64,000 nt of DNA from Lonicera japonica. Lineage: Eukaryota; Streptophyta; Magnoliopsida; Dipsacales; Caprifoliaceae. The notes beneath the pieces were generated by a model. That model saw only the letters and a program-made list of their open reading frames with translations, did no database searches and had not been told where the DNA came from. Positions 1 to 12,000 of the stretch are shown here, in pieces. Every line of letters starts with the position of its first letter. The stretch's first letter is position 1. The position numbers and the translations under genes are program-made. Location: assembly GCA_021464415.1 (NCBI GenBank), contig CM038466.1:30224833-30288832 (forward strand). The letters are read 5' to 3'.

Positions 1-114
1 ATTGAACTTCAGAGGAAGTTCGATGTTATAATGGATGAGCTAATGTTTTTCAAGAAATGCACTTTCATTGTTCTATTTGCATTGATCTTATGTGTGATCT
101 ATATTTTGTACTAG
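1..114 (+). CDS. C-terminal end of a truncated gene: coiled-coil plus membrane tail
   Basis: The window opens inside a plus-strand reading frame whose last 37 codons end at a TAG (112-114). Seen: a charged amphipathic stretch (LQRKFDVIMDELMFFKK), then about 18 hydrophobic residues and a stop, so a short helix followed by a C-terminal membrane anchor. This end resembles the tail of plant GRF-type zinc-finger proteins that often lie beside MULE transposases, but the zinc finger would be upstream and cannot be seen. It converges on the MULE transposase and stops about 310 bases from that gene's stop codon. The assignment is inference from a short tail; the frame and stop are direct. Confidence 0.35.
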   Translation: MELQRKFDVIMDELMFFKKCTFIVLFALILCVIYILY

Positions 115-424
115 CACTACTTTAATGTTATGTAAGGTTTTTTGTAATGATCCTGATCCAATGTATGTATGATCTTAAGTTAATGGAATGATGTTATTTA
201 CAAAAAACAGAGCAATACATACGTATTGAAACAAAGCAGTGAAACATTGATGATTTCCTATTAAAACATAGTTCACAAAAAAAAAAACAGCGTTCACAAA
301 AAAAACAAAAAACAGAGTTCACAAAAAAAAAAAAAAACAGAGTTAAAAAAAAAAACAGAGTTCACAAAAATCAATACTCACTTATGCTTTCCCAAGAAAC
401 AGAGCACTTGTTACAATTTTTCAA
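115..424. repeat. A-rich degenerate tandem repeat between convergent genes
   Basis: Between the two convergent coding ends, positions about 205-372 hold several degenerate copies of a unit like 'acagagttcac' followed by 8 to 16 A residues. It probably overlaps the 3' untranslated regions of both neighbours. No gene is seen here. Confidence 0.6.
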
Positions 425-3344
425 CTACTGTGTTGGAGGTGTCTTCTGCAACCCACTCCTAAAGTACACTTTCCTCCCATGAAACATCATTGAGTTCGTT
501 GTCATATTCCTTGGAGCTTCTTGAGTTGATACATTCCTTTCACTTGTTTCATTTTCTTGAGTTGCTACATTCCTTTCAGCTGTTACATTTTTTTCAGTTT
601 CTACATTTTCCTCACTTGCTTGAGTACTCACTTGTGCTTTGAAAGTGTGCTTCACCTGTTACATAACATAATTGGCATTTAGTATACACATATTGCATCC
701 AATACACAGTTTGCATCAGGCCTCCTTCAATAGCACTTACTTTTGGTTTTGTGGATTTAGTATACTTCATTTTCTTCTTTGGAGCTTGAGATCCTTCAGC
801 ATTTTCTTCATTTGGTTGTTTTGGTCTTCCTCTTCCCCTCTTGACCTAATAAATACATAATTGGAATCACATAAATTGTGTGTTCATAGTTTGCATAAAA
901 TGTAAATGTAAACACTTAAATACTTACATTACTACTTTCTTCTTTCAGTGGTTCTTTGCAGCTCCTCTTGTTGTGGCCATTTGTCCCACAATTTGTACAC
1001 TTCAATGATTGCTGATATTTTTTGCTTAACTTGAATGGATCAGCACCAATTTTCTTCTTCTTCTTCTCATCCTCTTCAAGCCTCCTTGCTCCTTTGTGTG
1101 CCCTTCCTTTCAGTGCTTTATAAATAGGAGGAGTAATATGGTCCATACCCATCTTGGGCCACAATTGAGGACCATTCAAAGGCAAAATACAATTCTTATA
1201 ACAACTCAAGTATGTTTCCCTATGATAGCATTTGTCTACAAATGATTGTGGTTCAAGTCCAAAGAAATAAATAGCTGCCACTGCATGTTTACATGGGATA
1301 CCTGTCAAATCCCATCCTCTACAAGCACAGGTGCCTACATCCAAATCACATACAAACTTACCCCCAGGTCCATTCACCTCAAACTTAGGAGTGCCTGACC
1401 ATTCTGGAACACAATGGGTTGCTTCTTCTATAACTTTCCTTAAAATTGACTCAATTTTTGGACACAATAATTAATCTTGCTGCAACATCTTTGCTCTATT
1501 CAATGCTATTCTCCTCATTAGCTTCGACCTAATCCTCTCTAGCATAGAAATAATAGGCTTATCTCTAGCATCAAGGATCATGCTGTTGAAACTCTCACAT
1601 AAGTTGTTAAGAAGCATATCTGTTTTTGGAAAAGTTTGAAAGTGGGATTTGGACCATTGTGTAAGAGGCTTATCAGCCAACCAATTGACAGCTGCAGCAT
1701 CTAAGTCCTTAAATTCTTTCATTTTATCCCCAAATTCTTCAACTGTTGTTGCCCTAGCACATGCATATAATTGATCTTTCAAAATTAAACCTTTGTGACA
1801 CCCCTTAAAATTGTTGTACAAATGCCTAACACAGAACCTATGCTCTGAATTTGGACAAAACTCTTGCAATGAAGGTACAAGACCCTTCTGTTTGTCAGTG
1901 ATAAAACACCATTGATGACTATTGGTGAACCTTATGTCTTCCTTAAGTAACTCTATGAACCACATCCAAGAATGCTTGTTCTCACTCTCAACCACTGCAT
2001 AAGCAAGTGGATAGAGTGAGTTGTTAGCATCCACCCCAACTGCAGATAGAAGAATACCCTTTGCAATCCCCTTCAAATGAGCCTCATCCATCCCTATTAA
2101 TGGCCTACAGTGCTTCAAAAACCCTCTCTTTAGAGCCCCAAAACAGATATACATCCTCTTGAACTCACCATCATCACTTTGTATTCTAACAGTGGACCCT
2201 GGATTAGTTCTTAAAAGCTCTGCCCCATAGTCATGCATCTTGCTGTATTGCTCCCTTAAACTACCAAATAACATGTCAAATGCTAACCTTTTTGCCCTAA
2301 ACACCTTGTGAAATGACACATTAACTTTTAAGTCAACCCTAATTTGATCTTGTAAGGACACAACTGGTATTTGGGGGTTGGACCTAATCCTCTCTAGGTA
2401 TTTCTTGGCTAGCCACCTTGCACTCACATTTTGATTGGTTAAAGATCTAGAGCATGTGTGTTCCTGGATTAAAGTTTTGATTTGCAAAGTAGATTCCCCT
2501 TGCATACTTGAAGCAAAGAGAGTCCACTTGCAACCCTCCTTACACTTAGCCCTCACTCTCTTTTTCGAAGAACTGGTGATATTTATTTCCCTACCCTCTT
2601 TTATTGAATGTTGTCTGACTGCCACCCTCAATTGCTCAGATAAGCTAAATAGCATCCCAAGTTCAAACTGTGGGTCCTCCATGTCTCTATCATTATTAAA
2701 AGCTGGGAAATTATGCCTTTTTTTCTTTTTTCTTTTGCCTACTTCTTCATCACTATCACTGGAGCTAGAAATACTATATTGCCCCTCATCACTATCAGTA
2801 TCTACATTGGCTGCCCCTATCCCATCATCTACATCATGTTTATGCCCCACCCCTTCCCATTCAGCATCTCTATCTGTGTTTTTATATAACTCATCATCCT
2901 CATCTACATCATAATCACTCTCTGGAAAGTAATCTAAGTCAGTATCACTGCCACTACCCTCAAAAGGTTCCAGGGGCTGAAAGTCACCTATTTCACTTAC
3001 AAGTGGTTCACATGACCCTACTTGGCTTTCAGGTACATATAGATGGCTAGAATATATGCTAACAGTCCTATTGTTGTTTGATTCTAGTGATGTACCCAAG
3101 AAATTCATCAACTCAATGTCATTTTCTAATTTTTTCAATTTCCCATCCTCTGCTTCATAATAGTAGTCAAACTTCCCAGTATAGCCTAATTTTTCTACCA
3201 TATCCTCGAATTCCAACAAAGATATTAAATCAACATTACAATAATCAAAGAAATTAATTTTCCCATTCACATATTCCCTATTTGGCTCACTACTGACCCA
3301 CCCCCCATGATGAAGCTTAATAGAAAAATACCCATCATTTTTTC
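425..3344 (-). pseudogene. Mutator-like (MULE) transposase, near-intact with one in-frame stop
   Basis: DDE transposase of the MuDR/MULE class. The minus-strand coding exons are 3344-928, 845-741 and 655-425. Both introns are GT-AG (donors GTAAGTA and GTAAGT) and all downstream junctions are phase 0. In order the protein has a PB1-like N-terminal domain, an acidic Ser/Asp tract, a basic KRKKKKR patch, a MuDR DNA-binding domain and a MULE core. The core carries the DDE triad in GMDEAHLKG, FITDKQKGL and NLCESFN (about residues 433, 497 and 597 of the first frame). Further on come a SWIM zinc finger (CxC..CxH), a CCHC knuckle (CTNCGTNGHNKRSC) and, in exon 2, an AT-hook-like RGRGRPK. A single TAA at 1473-1471 interrupts the frame just before LLCPKIES; both sides stay in the same frame. 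The first exon starts after a TTTTTGCAG acceptor at about 3345, in a phase needing an upstream exon that I could not place. The hydrophobic residues before it are intron, not a signal peptide. Confidence 0.92.
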
Positions 3345-4049
3345 CTGCAAAAAGTAACAAACAAAGACAAAACAAAAGCAACAACTTAGACTGCTTTTAA
3401 CACAATTTGTCCATTTTTTATTCAAAACTCTAGCACCAATAATGTGTTTTTTAATGCATTATATCACACACACACACATACACACATTATATATAATAAG
3501 TGCTCCAATGCATGTACATAGCAGAAGGGACCATCAACATCATATATATATATATAAACAAAGTATATTCCCGAGTATATTACTAACCATAAAAAGGGCC
3601 ATCAACATCGTCTTGGCTTCGCAAATAGCGCACAATAGAACACATTACGCACTCTTTTTTACAATCGTCCACCAATCGAAGCCCTAATCGAAGAATCCCC
3701 TTTGTTTTCTCTCTTTCTTTCTTTCTCCTTCGTGTTCTCTGTTTCTCACTCTCTAGACCTAATTTCTTATTTTGCTTATTTTTGATTCCGATTTTCCCCT
3801 TTTTTGTCTTCTCTCTCGCTTTTTTTATTTTTTACATTTACAAATTCCCTCTTATTAATTCACTCTTATTTCCATGTCATTGTTTTAATTTCCATATCAT
3901 TGTTTTTATGCCACACAAGCATCCACGTAGCACTTAACGGATGGAAGGCTAAAATTGGCGACGGAATAAAAGATGAGGTCTTACATTGCAAGTGGGGCAA
4001 AACTTCAGGTTTATATATATTTTAATCCCACAATCTCGATATGATACGT
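3345..4049. other. Upstream flank of the MULE, no gene seen
   Basis: Holds short (CA)n (about 3465-3485) and (TA)n (about 3542-3556) tracts and a pyrimidine-rich stretch (about 3700-3830). The MULE's missing first exon, promoter and right terminal inverted repeat should lie here, but I could not identify them because the left end of the element is outside the window. Confidence 0.5.
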
Positions 4050-4173
4050 GGATAATTTCCACCAAATTTCGTTATAAAATTCAATCTTGAAATAGTGGTG
4101 TAATGAAAAATTGATATATATATATATACATTTTTGACCGTCAAAATGTTTAGCGGTCATCTTACCCACTTCT
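4050..4173. repeat. MITE-like segment related to the element at 6.7-7.1 kb
   Basis: About 120 bases align with 6845-6960: both run through 'accaaatttc', 'gtaatgaaaaattg', a (TA)-rich patch, a 'ccgt..aaatgtt' block and 'acccacttct'. The outer inverted repeats seen in the 6.7-kb copy are not clear here, so this is a partial or more diverged copy. Confidence 0.6.
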
Positions 4174-5244
4174 AAAACAAAATGACTATATAACGAAATT
4201 AAAGATCTAGGTCATCCCCATAGCTCTTTTTTAATTATTTAACCCCTTGCATTTAGAAGAACCTAGCCCCTTAGCATTCAAATCAAACATCATTACAACT
4301 GTTGTCACAAAAATGTAGCGATAAATATATGTCGCAAACACTTTTAAGTATTGCTGGAAATGGGAATGTAGAATTGAACGCAATTGAGGAATATGCCAGA
4401 AACCCACATTATAGCGCCAATAATAATGTTTTCCCAAGGAATTAAACTTACAAGATGTTGTGTTAAAGTACTCGTTTAGTTCATGTTCGTTCCAGGATTC
4501 TTGAAATAGTACATATTCACACTATGAATATCTTATAATTTATGTCAAGAAGTAAGTTAAATCATAAATTGATGAAACTCATACTTTTTATATAAAATTA
4601 TCATTCAGGTTCAACAAATGAGCAAAACCTTAAAGTGAACCAGCACTGAGAAAGAGCTTAATGGTACTAAAAAAGGGGCCCTATTAATTAGAAATTATTG
4701 CACCCCTAAATTTAGGGTATCGACAACGATTCATCCAAGTCACTCATCCCCAATACCACCCAAAAAAAATAAAAATATTATATATTATAACAATTACATT
4801 TAACTATTATATTTGCGCCTCCATCCATATTTTGTCGAGAGAAACCATCACATCTTTAAGAGAGAAGTGACTCACATACAACTAATTTAACCCTAAATTA
4901 TCAAATATCCTATTGAGCCCAACGGTAAAAGTGTACGAGAATCCTATAAAATCTTTCTGCCGCCTCTTGCCGCACAGACCATTTCTCACATTTCCACTTG
5001 ACCTAATATCTAGCACCATAAGATTTAGAATTAACATTCAGCAATGAGCCCTTTCATCCTTGTCAAAGTGCAGTCTCTCAATCGCTTTGAGAGTAGATTC
5101 ATATTTTGTTACGGTTGGCCGTCCCATGATAGTAGAGTTTGATACCTGTGTGAATGCAAGCATACTGCACATTATATTCAACCCACAAGAGACTAGAGAC
5201 TAAATTGCACACTATCATGAAATAATGGAAATTATACTACAACA
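4174..5244. other. Intergenic, nothing recognised
   Basis: AT-rich sequence without a convincing reading frame, RNA gene or repeat boundary. Confidence 0.5.
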
Positions 5245-5480
5245 TTTGAGACTACATGCTGCACTTTGTTCTAGTGTGTCATTGTGTTCATTAAAACCGA
5301 CTAACACAAAGATCCAAACAGATGATTGTAAATTGGGATGTTTCAGGGCTTTTTCGTGATGGTTTGAGACTACATGCTGCACTTTGTTCTAGTGTGTCAT
5401 TGTGTTCATTAAAACCGACTAACACAAAGATCCAAACAGATGATTGTAAATTGGGATGTTTCAGGGCTTTTTCGTGATGG
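5245..5480. repeat. Perfect 118-bp tandem duplication
   Basis: Copy 1 is 5245-5362 and copy 2 is 5363-5480. Read base by base, the two copies look identical from 'tttgagactacatg' to 'ttcgtgatgg'. The lack of differences implies a recent duplication. The reading frames across it repeat the same peptide and are a by-product. Confidence 0.95.
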
Positions 5481-5677
5481 GTTACGTCTGCTCTGGTTCC
5501 AAAAATTGAAGAGCCGAGTTTTGTTTTGGTTTGATTTTCTGGTTTGGTTTTGGGTTTTAACACCAACTCGATTGCTATTTAGACATAATGATATTGTACA
5601 CATCTACTTTGGCATGCATGTAGACTGGGTCCTTCTTCAAAGAGAGTTTCTAAACTGAGTGTTGCAAGTTGTGTGTG

Positions 5678-5680
<3 letters not shown>

Positions 5681-5713
<33 letters not shown>
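5681..5713. repeat. (GA)n microsatellite
   Basis: Sixteen uninterrupted GA dinucleotides, downstream of the kinase gene's 3' end. Confidence 0.95.
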
Positions 5714-5717
<4 letters not shown>

Positions 5718-6095
5718 AGGGGGGTGTGAATGGGAGAAAGCCAATAAATCCACTACTTTGAGGGTCCAAAATGTCTCGACCAATCTAAAAAACTCTACAC
5801 TATTTTGCTAAAAACCAAGTTTTTGGAAGGAGATTTGTAAAGTGAGCTCTAATTATATAGATTCTAAAATAGCTTCCATTCTTACTCTGCATAATTCAAT
5901 AACTCTTTGATTCAACAATGATCAAAGATACTACGGCCATACAAATGATGTAACAAACTTCTATATATGTAAGCAGTAACCTTCCACCCACCCCAACACA
6001 CGCAAACTGAAAAGCAGCGTGAAACAAGAATAACAGACGGGAAAATATGAAGATTGCACAATTGGCACTGATACTAGAGATTCAAAAGCTATCCT

Positions 6096-9000
6096 TCACT
6101 TGCAGATAAAATATGATTCATAAAAACTTGCCGTAGCTTCTTTGCAGCCTGTTGAATCATTTGCACCTCGACTCTTCTGAGCTACTTTCTGTTCTCCATC
6201 ACCTGCAACATTAACAATGATAATCTATGAGACAGAGAGAGATTTCAACCCAAATTGTAAGAACAAATGCGACAGACAGTGCGAAAACGCCAAAAAAAAA
6301 AAAAAAAAAACATAAAACCGTGCTCCCTTCATCCCTAACTCTCAGGTCGCCCAACCAAAAAACCCAAAAATAAAGGGTATTTTTCACTTTTCCCCCCGTT
6401 TTTAATGCGAAATGAGACTGACCCCCCATATTTTCATAATCATTTAACTTTGTCCACTACACAAGGGCAATGTCTAATTTCTTATACATAATCCTTTCAA
6501 TCAGTTCTCCTTTGAGATACCCCTGCATGCGGGGGCAAAGTTAAATGAGTATGGAAACAGGGGCAAGTATAATTTTGCATTACAAAAAGGGGCAAACTAA
6601 AAAAAATCAAAGGAAAATGTTCAGACGAGGAAGGGGAATGGGGGATTCAAAGAGCAAATGCTAAGCCAACTAAGCGAGTTTATGTGGATTGCAAAATCCA
6701 CCCCTTTCTCCCCTCGCTCCAAAAGACATTACATAGAGCTAGGCTATAAAGACGGATTCCCTCTCTTCATCAAAAAGAAGGGATGCCCATTTGTAGGGGT
6801 AAGTAGAATTAATGAAAATTTGGAGATGATCTCTATCTTATGTTGATCATCTCTACCAAATTTCATTAAAAATTCAATGAAGAAGGTGCTGTAATGAAAA
6901 ATTGGTATATGTGCATATTTTCAGCCGTTGAAATGTTAGATGGTCATCTCACCCACTTCTAGATTGAATTCTTCGGTGAAATTTGGTGGAGGTGATCTAC
7001 TCATCATAATGATCATCTCTACAAATGTTCATAGAAAAATTCATTTATTTACCCCCTCCAAATGGACATCCCTTATTTTCGTAAAGAGAGGGAATCCCTC
7101 TTTATAGCCTAGCTCCATATATAATTTATATATACACACTATTATATAAAGCCAAGACGGATTTTCAACAGCTTTGAGGCTCCATCATACTTTTGAATTC
7201 CAATTTACCCTTGCAATCTTCTTTTAAATTAAAAACATGATTACGACAAGATTTGAACCCCTAGTTCTAATTCTAACTAGATCAAACACACATCCAACCA
7301 CTAGACAACTTAACATTTTTGTTATTTTCTTCAAATTAGATGTATACGAGTTGTACATACATGCGTGTGAAAGCCTACAAGGTATGATAGTTTATATATA
7401 TATATGTATCTTCAAGCAAATAGCACTGCCTGATTTATGTTACATTAAATTACATCCTAGACCACTACCTGACTTCAGACCAGCATTTGGAATAGGATGG
7501 CGGATTCCAAATTTTGCTCCACCATTCGGCCTCTAATGAAAACAGCAACTATGTAAGTGCATAAATCGCCAGCAAAAACAAAAAAAACAAAAACTTGTAG
7601 TGTTGTTATGTCACTTACAAGAACCTGGGAAGGCGGAGTAGCAGTCTCCGACTGCTGATACTTCAAGATGGTCCAATCAAAAACATAATCAAATTGGAAG
7701 CCTGCAAAGAGAGAATATATATATATATAAAGCAATGCTATTTTGTCTATTCACTTAAAGCTACAAACTGATGCACCACACTAATTTTATAGGGTTTTTT
7801 TTCCTTTCCCCAGTTTTAAATGTCAAATTTAATATTGCAAATCCCTAAGACTTTACTCCTTTGAGATAGCACCGTATGCGGGGTCATCAAAACATCATGA
7901 AAATACAGGGTAAGATTAATTTTAGTTAAACAGGAGGCAAAGTCAAAAAATGCCCTAAGTTTTATCACAAAAGCTGCGTTTTTTAAGCAATATTTATTCT
8001 AGAGGGACATGTTTATATATATATAACAGACCCAAAAGACTGACATATATAGTGTGACCACTATGCATTGGTTAGAATTTGGGGTCCCTGTCAAATTCAT
8101 ACTCGTCAAAATCCATTATACTTATACCGATGAGTAATCGCCAGATTGAAATGTCATTGTTTTATGTCAGATATATATGTCCATATAAACTCTTTGACCA
8201 GATAGTTCAAACCTTCACGAACAAATAGGTTGCGGAATAGTCTCTTTAGATAAATATAATCTGGTTTATCATCAAAACGTAGTGAACGGCAGTAATGGAA
8301 GTACGATTCAAACTCTGCAGGGTAACCCCGGCACAAGGCCTGAGAAAAGCAGTAAATTCAATCAGTCAGACTTTCATAGAGCCAAGTGCAAACTATAGAA
8401 ACACTGCCACTTTGTTTACAACCAAATTACCTTAATTGGTGTAGAAACCTTTCTTTCACAAATTTTTTCGTACTTTTGTTTCTTCGTTCCTCCTTTAAGC
8501 CCTTGCCAAGGAAGGCTAACCATACAGTAAATAAATGTGAATAGCTTACTCAACAGAGCATAAACACCAAAAAGTGCAAATGTGACTCGGATGCCTAGAT
8601 AACATTATGAGTGAAGGACATAGAATAATTGTGTCACAAATTAAGTCTCTGTTTTCCATGTTGTGGATGGTGTAATCCCTTCGTTATAACTTTATTTTAA
8701 AATGAGTAGATTAATTTGAACTTAATTATTTTTAAAGAGTTATAGTGAAGAAGTTGCCATTTACTTATATGGTTATTTTCACTTTCCAATTTTGCCTTTT
8801 TAATTCAATTGCTTGAGTCTAGCCAGAGGGATGTAATTTTACTTTGAGTAAACAATCGAAATGACCACTAAAATTTCGATCTACTACCACTTCGGCCACT
8901 AAAATAACCTTATACGAATTCATGTGCCACGCAAATACATTAAATTTAATAGCCAAATTAGATGGAATGGTCAAAGTGGTACTTACTCCAAAGTTGGATG

Positions 9001-12000
9001 ACCAAAGAATTGCACGGAATGGTCAAAGTAGTACTCACTCCAAAGTTGGATGACCAAAGTGGTCCGTTTTGAAGTTTGATGGTCAAAGTAGTACTAGATC
9101 AAAAGTTTAGTTATCATTTGAACTGTTTACTCTTTTACTTTATATGTTACTTATGCTCTTTTTAGGATAATCCTGTGCTGCACGTGTCAATTCCATTTCA
9201 TTCTCTTGATATGAGGGTATGTTTGTCCTTAATTTTGACATGCATAGGTATTTTTTGTCTTTTTTGTTATTCGCTTTAGATGTACTCCCTCAGCCCCAAA
9301 TTAAGAGTCCATTTTGACTTTTAGGACATAATCAAAGTACCAAACTTCACGTTACCAAACAACTTGTGGATAAAAGATGGAAGAGTCGAAGTACTCTTAA
9401 TTTGGGATGGAGGGAGCAATTGATAAGGTCCTTGAGGGTATAATAGACTTATAGTATTTCTGTGTATAAAAGAACATTACACGTGCAGCCTCCAATTACA
9501 AAACTTTATTCTTTGTCCTGCACTTTAGTTTGGTAAACTTTTTTGTCTATCTATATTCTCCTAACCAAAAAAAAAAAACAAACGATTTAAGTCTGAAGCA
9601 ACAATCACCTTCCTCTTAGGAAATACATAAGGACATATCCAAGAGATTCCAAATCATCCCTCCTGGTTTGTTCTGCATAGTCGTAAAACAATCAGAAAAA
9701 AGCAAAAGGTCAGTATTCTGAAGATACAATAGAACTGAACGTAATAAGACTGTATGATTTAACTAATAAGAGCACGTTTGATTAAAAAAAATTGGAAAAT
9801 AATTATAAAGACAACTAGAAATGAGTAATTAGGTAAGATATTCTAATACTTTTTCGGTTTTTCCATGAAATCCAAGTCTTTAGGCGATGGGTAAGAAATT
9901 TTTTCCACAAAAACAGAGGAAAAGCAAAGAACATCTCAAAAAATCACACTTTTTTCAACTTCTTTTCAAATTTAATCGTGTTTCCAATCATGTTCCACTT
10001 TTTGTTTATCACATAGACCCAAAGAAGTTATGATTTTAAGTACACTAAAATGCAGAGAAAAACGAAACATACCAACACCAAGGTGTGCGTTTATGCTTGC
10101 ATATCTCGCAGTTCCAGCCAAGTTTTTATTCTCTCTGCAGTTTCATGACCGTAATGTTGAAGATACCGAAAAGAACTAAGAATAGATAAAACCTTAATCT
10201 AAAACGCTAAAGAAGATATTGTGAATGATTTACCTCAAAGTCTACGTTGATGCTTAAACTCTTTTCAATCCATCAACACAAAGGAAAGCAATTTTCAAAG
10301 AATATTGCAGAAAGATTTGACACTTACATCAGTACTTCAATTTATTCCGGAATTAAAAATTCAGAGCTGATTCGTACTGGGTTCGACATAGCTAGGACCT
10401 GGGCTGACTCAAATGATTTACTCTACATAATAAGAGAACATGTGGTTGCTCACACAACATAGGCCTGCTTCGAGTTTAACCGTACAAACCCAACCTTGGC
10501 TGATTGTGAAATATCAATGCTTAAGCCCGCCCTCATGTGCAATTTCATAAGATTAATTTTTGTAAACAAACATTGTTCATCATATCTTTTTAATTTGAAA
10601 TGGTCCATCTCAATTTGCAAATAATTTTCCTTTTTATAAATAAGAAACTACCAACTTGAAAATTATATATAAATATGTTTATAATTCTTTACACATCACG
10701 GTTCACACCAAATTTTGAAGTTACATATTTGACATATATTCAGCTCTCGAGTAGCTGGGCTGGGCCAGGCCTAAAGCCCTAAACATTATTAACTAAGCGA
10801 ATTCTAATTTACCAGGCCTAAAAATTCTATCCAAGTCCGCCATACAGGTTTAATTTGCTTTCCAAACCATTTATTTTAGTTGTGCAGGAACTTCTGGGTT
10901 AAGCAGTCCAATGGCAAAATCCACCCTTTATATTTTCTAGGTAATGAGAATGAGAGAAGTTAAACTATTGGGATACTGACAGTGGCCTTTCTTGTACTTT
11001 GAACCTTCCGATAGAAAAATAAAAATTTAAAAAGGAAACATTCTCTTCCTAAATCTTAATTTACATCTCCTAAGAGATTTAATTTGTACGTGTTCTCTAA
11101 AAGGATTTTAACAACAGCAAGCACGACGCCATAGAATGAAAAGCATATGTATCAGCCAACATAAAACACAACGGACGTTCATCTTACCTATAAGGAACGT
11201 GTTGGTTGGTACATGGGTCTTTGTATTTCTTAGCTAGACCAAAATCAATTATGTAAACCTGCATTATAGCAAAAGGAAAAAACCTAATCACATAAATATC
11301 CTATGAAAAGTTTTCCTTAAACCTAAATCAAAGATGTAAGTGTTTTAATGGGGAACCTGATTTGCATGCCGTCCTAACCCCATTAGAAAATTGTCTGGCT
11401 TGATATCTCGATGTAGATATGATTTAGAATGAACAAATTCCACACGATTGATCTGAAATAAGTATTAGTGTTGGCATATATCAACAAATTTAAAAGGGTT
11501 TTTTTTTTACTTTGCCCCCCATTTTAAATGCGAGATTAGACTTATCCACCACATTTCATAATTGTTAGATTTTCTCCCCCGCATGCGGGGGAATCTCAAA
11601 TAATAATTACATATAAATGGGGGGTTAAGTCAAAGGATTACGTTAAAAAATTAGACATAGTTCCCATCTTTACGTATTCCATGAGATTCCCGACATGCAG
11701 GTGAAAACAGGAGGTAAGTCTAGTTTTGCAATAAGAATAAGAGTAAAGTCAAAAATCCCAATTTAAAAACCTATAAATGGTACAACGTTAAAGTCAGAGA
11801 AACTACCATTTGATCTGCAAGCATGAGAACTGTCTTCAACGAAAGTTTCCTACTGCAAAAATTGAATAAATCTTCAAGGCTGGGTCCCAGCAAATCCATC
11901 ACTAGCACATTATAGTCTCCCTCAACACCGTGCCATCTCACACTTGGAATTCCAGCTGCAATAGTTAGAAGTATTGCAATTAAAATTCTCGTTATGAAAA

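Noticed and set aside
1471..3384. Signal peptide at the start of the long transposase frame (MLLLFCLCLLLF)
   Set aside because: It is intron sequence: a T-rich tract ending TTTTTGCAG immediately precedes the conserved PB1-like domain.
5291..5603. Minus-strand frames with a repeated peptide
   Set aside because: They arise from the 118-bp tandem duplication.
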